Assembly: GCF_003865135.1 (NCBI RefSeq)
Contig: NZ_BHZC01000001.1
Location: 4,092,001 to 4,156,000, forward strand
Length of the DNA: 64,000 bases
Direction: 5' to 3'
Source: Streptomyces chrestomyceticus JCM 4735
GTDB taxonomy: Bacteria > Actinomycetota > Actinomycetes > Streptomycetales > Streptomycetaceae
Shown: one piece after another, positions 60,441 through 64,000 of the stretch
Position numbering within the stretch: position 1 is the stretch's first letter
How the letters are laid out: every line of letters begins with the position of its first letter
Made by a program: the position numbers and the translations under genes
Notes under the pieces: generated by a model
The model's database searches: none
Told to the model about the DNA's origin: nothing
What the model saw: only the letters and a program-made list of their open reading frames with translations

Positions 60441-61657
60441 CCCCACGCCCCCTGCCCCGTACTCTCGCGCCCCTCGAGGACGAATCGCTCGTGGGACTGA
60501 TCCTGCGCCTGGCCCAGCACACGGGGAGTTCACCCGCGGTCATCGCCACGCGCATGGGCCTCACGGACCGAGTGGGAATCCATGTGCCGGCGGGATCACT
60601 TCTTGCCCTCCCTCCGCAAAGGCTCGCCGAAGCTGCGCATGTGGCGGGCCTGTCGCTCTCCGAGATGGAGAACCTCTTGCTGGCTCCCCTCGGCGAGCGT
60701 TATGGACCACTGAGCCAAGCGCACGCTCCGTGGTACGGGCCTCAACTCCTCACTAACCCCCGGCGATGGGTCAACCTGCGTAGCACGCAGTTCTGCGAGC
60801 GCTGCTTGGCCGGAAGGGACAACCCTCTGGGTGCCGAACTCGGTGGCTCGTGGAAGAGGCACTGGCACCTGCCGGTGGTCTTCGTCTGCGTCGAGCACCG
60901 CCGCACGCTCCGACGCTGCTGCACCTCCTGTGGGCGCCCCGCCCACGCCACCCGGCAAGGACTCATCGCTCATGCCACCTATGAAGGATTGCACCCCATC
61001 CAGTGTCGCGCACCGTCCATCTTCCAGACCGACTTCAGGGAAAGGGCTGTGTGCGGCGCTTACATGTCCGACAGGTCGCGCGGCCGGATCGTGGCGAAGG
61101 ACCGTGCGACACGAGAGGAGATCATCGATGTCCAGAGGCGCATTGATGCACTGCTTTCTCCCGACGGTCCGGCCGAGACCCAGAGCTGTGGGGAACCTGT
61201 CTCTGTGGCGCAGTACTTCATGGACCTGCGGGCCGTCACCGCGTTGATCTACGCGTCCTGGCCTCAGGCGCGCCCTCTGGCGGCAACGGAGGTGCTGGCC
61301 AGGGCCATTGAGTGCGAGGCTGCAGGTCGCCACCGAAGTTCCCGGGGCCTTCGCAGCCGGGTCATGGGGGCTCCGTCCCGCGACTACTTCCTCGCGCCTC
61401 CCGCCACGGCACTCACGACCGGTGCCATTCTGGGGATCGCGGACCGACTCCTCAGAGCGACGGACCGCTCTGAGGAACGAACCGAGCTCGTTGCCCTCTA
61501 CCGGCGTGAAGTGGAGGAATGCCACGCGCTCGGCTCCAGGCACGTGAAAGATCTCGTAGTATCCCCACCCCTGAGCTGTATTCTCGGCCTGGCTCCGCGG
61601 CCGCGCAGGGCCGCTACCCGCGGCGCTTCGCAGACGCCGGCAGCGGAAGCGGGGTGA
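60437..61657 (+). CDS. tniQ: TniQ family protein, first copy
   Basis: A 406-residue target-selection protein. N-terminal TniQ domain: LPRTLAPLEDESLVGLILRLAQ, LLLAPLGERYGPLSQ, and the zinc-finger parts FCERCLAGRDN and FVCVEHRRTLRRCCTSCGRP with four to five Cys/His ligands. The C-terminal half is less conserved (HYFMDLRAVTALIY-like segment, LTTGAILGIADRLL). TniQ/TnsD proteins recognise the target site, often directly by sequence. This copy looks intact. It is followed after 2 bases by a second tniQ of the same layout. Confidence 0.9.
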   Translation: MTPRPLPRTLAPLEDESLVGLILRLAQHTGSSPAVIATRMGLTDRVGIHVPAGSLLALPPQRLAEAAHVAGLSLSEMENLLLAPLGERYGPLSQAHAPWYGPQLLTNPRRWVNLRSTQFCERCLAGRDNPLGAELGGSWKRHWHLPVVFVCVEHRRTLRRCCTSCGRPAHATRQGLIAHATYEGLHPIQCRAPSIFQTDFRERAVCGAYMSDRSRGRIVAKDRATREEIIDVQRRIDALLSPDGPAETQSCGEPVSVAQYFMDLRAVTALIYASWPQARPLAATEVLARAIECEAAGRHRSSRGLRSRVMGAPSRDYFLAPPATALTTGAILGIADRLLRATDRSEERTELVALYRREVEECHALGSRHVKDLVVSPPLSCILGLAPRPRRAATRGASQTPAAEAG

Positions 61658-61659
61658 GA

Positions 61660-63007
61660 ATGACGTGCGACGTGCGTCCCCTGCCCCGCAGCCTTGATCC
61701 GCTACCCGACGAGGCCCTTACCGGATTCGTGCTGCGCCTTGCCCACAGGCTCGGCACGACACCCGCAGAGGTCTCCGTCCGCACCGGCCTGGTACCCCGC
61801 ACCCGCCCGGGGCTGCCCACCCGGCTGCCCCTGGGGCTCCTGTACCACCTGGACGACGAATACATAGCAGGCTTCGCCCGAGCCACCCGCCTGGCGCCCG
61901 GCGAGGTCAGTGGCATGCTCCTCGCCCCGCTCGGAGAGCGATACGGGCCACTGAACCCCGCCTTCACGCCACGCACCACCCCAACGCGGATGATCTACGA
62001 CAACCCGTGGGTGCTGACCCGCTCCTCGCGCTACTGCCCCTTCTGCCTCGCCGGGCACGGCGAGGCAATCCAGGACCGCCACGGAGGCGCATGGCAGCGG
62101 CTGTGGCGTCTCCCCGTGATCTTCCTCTGTCTCCGGCACCGAGGACTCCTGTCGCACCGATGTACCAGTTGCGGAACACTCGCGCAATTCGTCCACACGG
62201 CAAACGGCATTGCGCGCCTGTCCGACGACTCGCTCCACCCAACACAGTGCCGCTTCACCGCACGATTGGCCTCGCACCGGCAGCCCACGGGGGCCTGCGG
62301 AGCCGACCTTGCCCGGCCAGACACCCCGCCCGGGGAACCTGATCCCGTCACCATGAACGTGCTGTTCCACGTCCAGCGCGAACTGGGGCACCTACTCGCG
62401 GCAGGAGGGCCAGCGACCACCATGAGCGCCGGGGCGCCGGTCCCCGTTGCCCACTACTTCGCCGACCTGAGAGCTATCGTTGCCATGATCTTCCGGTCTT
62501 GGCCGGAAGCCCGCCCCTACGCCAGCACCCCCGTGCTGGCCGCCGCGCTCGACGCGGAACATGCCGCCCGCGCCGCGAAGGCTGAGCCCCTGCTCAACAG
62601 CGCAGGCAAGAAGAAGACCTCCAAGCCCTACACCGTGCCGCCCGACGACTCCCTGGTCACGGGCGCGGTCCTGGACATCGCGGCGCAACTCCTTGGAACC
62701 CGGACCGGCACGAAGCACGAGAGCGCCTGGCCCCATTGGTGCTGCGCCTGCGTGACGCCGACCGGGCACTCAGTACCTATTTGCGTCGCCCAGGCTGGAT
62801 CTCGAAGCAGTTGCGGTCTGCCGTCGAGGACGACTGGACAGGTGCCGGTCGCCGAAGTAAGCCGTCGACATCCTCGCCCGCGTCCAGTCCAGCCGAGCCA
62901 CGGACTACGTGGCCGACTTCAACATGGCCCTGGCCCCCTGGCGGCGCGAGTCGACTGTCCGCGACTTCATCCACCGCACACGCCAAGAACTCGGCGTCGC
63001 CGCCTGA
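61660..63007 (+). pseudogene. tniQ: TniQ family protein, second copy, two -1 frameshifts near the C-terminus
   Basis: Residues 1-350 are intact and parallel the first copy: LPRSLDPLPDEALTGFVLRLAH, LLAPLGERYGPLNP, YCPFCLAGHGE, FLCLRHRGLLSHRCTSCG and HYFADLRAIVAMIF. From about 62715 the conserved sequence (LAPLVLRLRDADRALSTYL) moves to the next frame, and from about 62863 (AVDILARV onward) to the third, ending GVAA-TGA at 63005-63007. Without the shifts, reading continues to 63162 into nonsense. Both shifts need one added base. The gene is either decayed or mis-sequenced; the N-terminal TniQ domain could still fold. Confidence 0.82.
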
Positions 63008-63264
63008 AGCACCACCACGCCTCGGCGGCGCACCGTGACAGCGGAGCCCCCTCACCGAGGCTGGCCGACAGCACGACCAGGCCGCTCGGATCGACCGGGA
63101 GCTTCGGCTTCGCACCTCAGGCCCCTTCTGCCCGTCGGCATGAGGAAGGGCAACCAGCCTGAATTGGGGCAAGGGTTTGTGTTGTGGGTAGGGGCCGGAC
63201 GGTAGGGTGAGAGCCGTTCTGTAGCGGATTCCGCGGCGCCGCAGTGCAGGTAGGGAGGGTCGGC

Positions 63265-64000
63265 GTGGCTCTGGAGTCGAGCGTGCTCGAAAGCCGGTTC
63301 ACGGACCTGGCTCTGGCGTCAGCCAATTTCGGATTCCTGCTCCCCCACGAACCGCTTCTTGTTCTTCACGGCGCATCCTGTGAGGCCCGCGCGGTTACTG
63401 CTCCCGCTGAAGCAGTGGTGGCGGCAGGCCAGTTCGGTGAGGTTCTTGCCGCTGAGCTCGGCCGCCGGGCCGGGGTGCGCCTGCCTACGGGCGATCAGCA
63501 GGCCCGTCTGGACCTCCTGTCTCGAGCCGGGATGCTTCCCGGGCCGGTTCGGGACGCGTTCAACGACCTTCACCGCTTCGACGGCGGCGCGCATGATGAG
63601 CGGGGCGTGGCGGCGCATCTGGTCGGGCGCTGCTTCGCGCTGGCCGTCTGGCTCTTCCGCGCCCTGACCGGCGACCCGGAGCCGATGACCTTCGTCCACG
63701 CCTCAGCATCCGATCTGCGGGTTTTGGCGCAGCGGGTTGCTGCGCTGGAAGAGGACCTGCCCCGCCTGCGCCGCGAATTCGAACAGCGCGTCGCTCCCAC
63801 GCCCCTGGCGGTCGCCGAACGTGAACAACTGATCGTCAGCGCACGCGCTGCCGCCTATGAACCGCTGCGCGAAGCCGACATTTCCGCGGAAGTGCAGCGC
63901 AGGCTCGCTAAGGCGGGGTGGGACGTCCTGGCCGCTGGCGAGGAGTCTCAGCTCAACCGTTCCCTGGGCTGCGTCCTGGTGCAGCCCCGCTTGGCCGCAG
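63265..64000 (+). CDS. HsdR-like type I restriction subunit, N-terminal part (3' end outside window)
   Basis: GTG 63265 follows GGGAGG by six bases; the frame is open to the window end (245 residues seen). The start FTDLALASANFGFLLPHEPL and the helix LDLLSRAGMLPGPVRDAFNDLHRFDGGAH resemble the DUF4145 module that opens many HsdR/DEAD-helicase proteins. A coiled coil (QRVAALEEDLPRLRREFEQRV) and the EVQRRLAKAGWDVL region, like the HsdR endonuclease N-terminus, follow. The nuclease and helicase motifs themselves are beyond the window. It is the first cargo gene of the Tn7-like element, 257 bases after tniQ. Confidence 0.6.
   Translation, partial: MALESSVLESRFTDLALASANFGFLLPHEPLLVLHGASCEARAVTAPAEAVVAAGQFGEVLAAELGRRAGVRLPTGDQQARLDLLSRAGMLPGPVRDAFNDLHRFDGGAHDERGVAAHLVGRCFALAVWLFRALTGDPEPMTFVHASASDLRVLAQRVAALEEDLPRLRREFEQRVAPTPLAVAEREQLIVSARAAAYEPLREADISAEVQRRLAKAGWDVLAAGEESQLNRSLGCVLVQPRLAA

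Larger units (their letters stand above)
55746..64000 (+). mobile_element. Tn7-like transposon (left part; right end outside window)
   Basis: Genes tnsA-tnsB-tnsC-tniQ-tniQ run in one direction; reading frames overlap by 4 or 8 bases up to the first tniQ and are then 2 bases apart. An HsdR-like restriction gene follows as cargo. The left limit is placed at the first of three TGTCG motifs (55746, 55801, 55854), which could be TnsB-binding sites; the tip itself is not proven. No CRISPR array, Cas gene, tRNA gene or glmS is visible nearby, so the insertion target is unknown. Confidence 0.8.

Noticed and set aside
55746..64000. CRISPR-associated transposon
   Set aside because: No direct-repeat array, Cas12k or Cascade gene is in the window; only TnsABC and TniQ proteins are seen.
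1..64000. tRNA or rRNA genes
   Set aside because: No cloverleaf with the TTCGAATC-type T-loop or rRNA-like stretch was recognised; a dedicated tRNA scan would settle it.

Overview
This window is a high-GC actinobacterial chromosome segment, almost certainly Streptomyces. It encodes mycothiol biosynthesis (mshA, mshD), GlnR (the SCO4159 type of S. coelicolor), the nickel regulator Nur (SCO4180 type), the WhiG anti-sigma factor RsiG (SCO4184 type) and many DUF families typical of that genus. Gene order largely follows the conserved chromosome core. The last 8 kb is clearly foreign.

Layout. 1-6.4 kb: the 3' end of phoU, a Cys-rich mini-protein, phosphoglycerate mutase, a secreted hydrolase, a ybjN-mshA pair and a methyltransferase. 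6.4-11 kb: hsp20 with a recognisable promoter, then the polyphosphate operon ppk-CHAD-nudix. 11.2-16.6 kb: an anti-sigma-like ATPase with a MEDS-STAS protein, mshD, a secreted 5'-nucleotidase and a DUF3574 protein. 17-26.6 kb: an NmrA-like protein, a DUF2993 protein, a two-component system next to an HtrA-type protease, a LacI regulator, GlnR and a hydrolase. 26.6-36.7 kb: a heterodimeric ABC exporter, MoaD, a Gln-rich membrane protein, a second DUF2993 protein and a sulfur locus made of a Cys-containing leader peptide, a thiosulfate sulfurtransferase and SseC/DUF1416. 36.8-42.8 kb: a nitrobindin-like protein, a cobalamin riboswitch with a three-gene BtuCDF-like importer, nur, ygfZ and dtd. 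43-55.7 kb: rsiG, asparaginase, an Eis-like acetyltransferase, an ankyrin protein, an FMN reductase under a SoxR-type promoter, an imine-reductase-like enzyme, a carotenoid oxygenase, a PrmC-related methyltransferase behind a structured leader, an ECF41 sigma factor and an SDR/PPOX/TetR group.

55.7-64 kb: a Tn7-like transposon enters after the tetR gene. It carries tnsA, tnsB and tnsC and two adjacent tniQ genes whose reading frames overlap or almost touch, followed by the start of an HsdR-like restriction subunit as cargo. Three spaced TGTCG motifs upstream of tnsA may mark its left end. The right end lies outside the window and no CRISPR array is visible.

Four genes are broken as the sequence stands (CHAD protein, Gln-rich membrane protein, carotenoid oxygenase, second tniQ). 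All five breaks are of the same kind, one missing base, and three fall in G/C homopolymers, so consensus errors are a serious alternative to real mutation. The most interesting regulatory observation is the leader before the PrmC-related gene at 50.34-50.43 kb. It has a full-length Shine-Dalgarno sequence with no normal start codon at the right distance, and RNA segments that can pair in two mutually exclusive ways.
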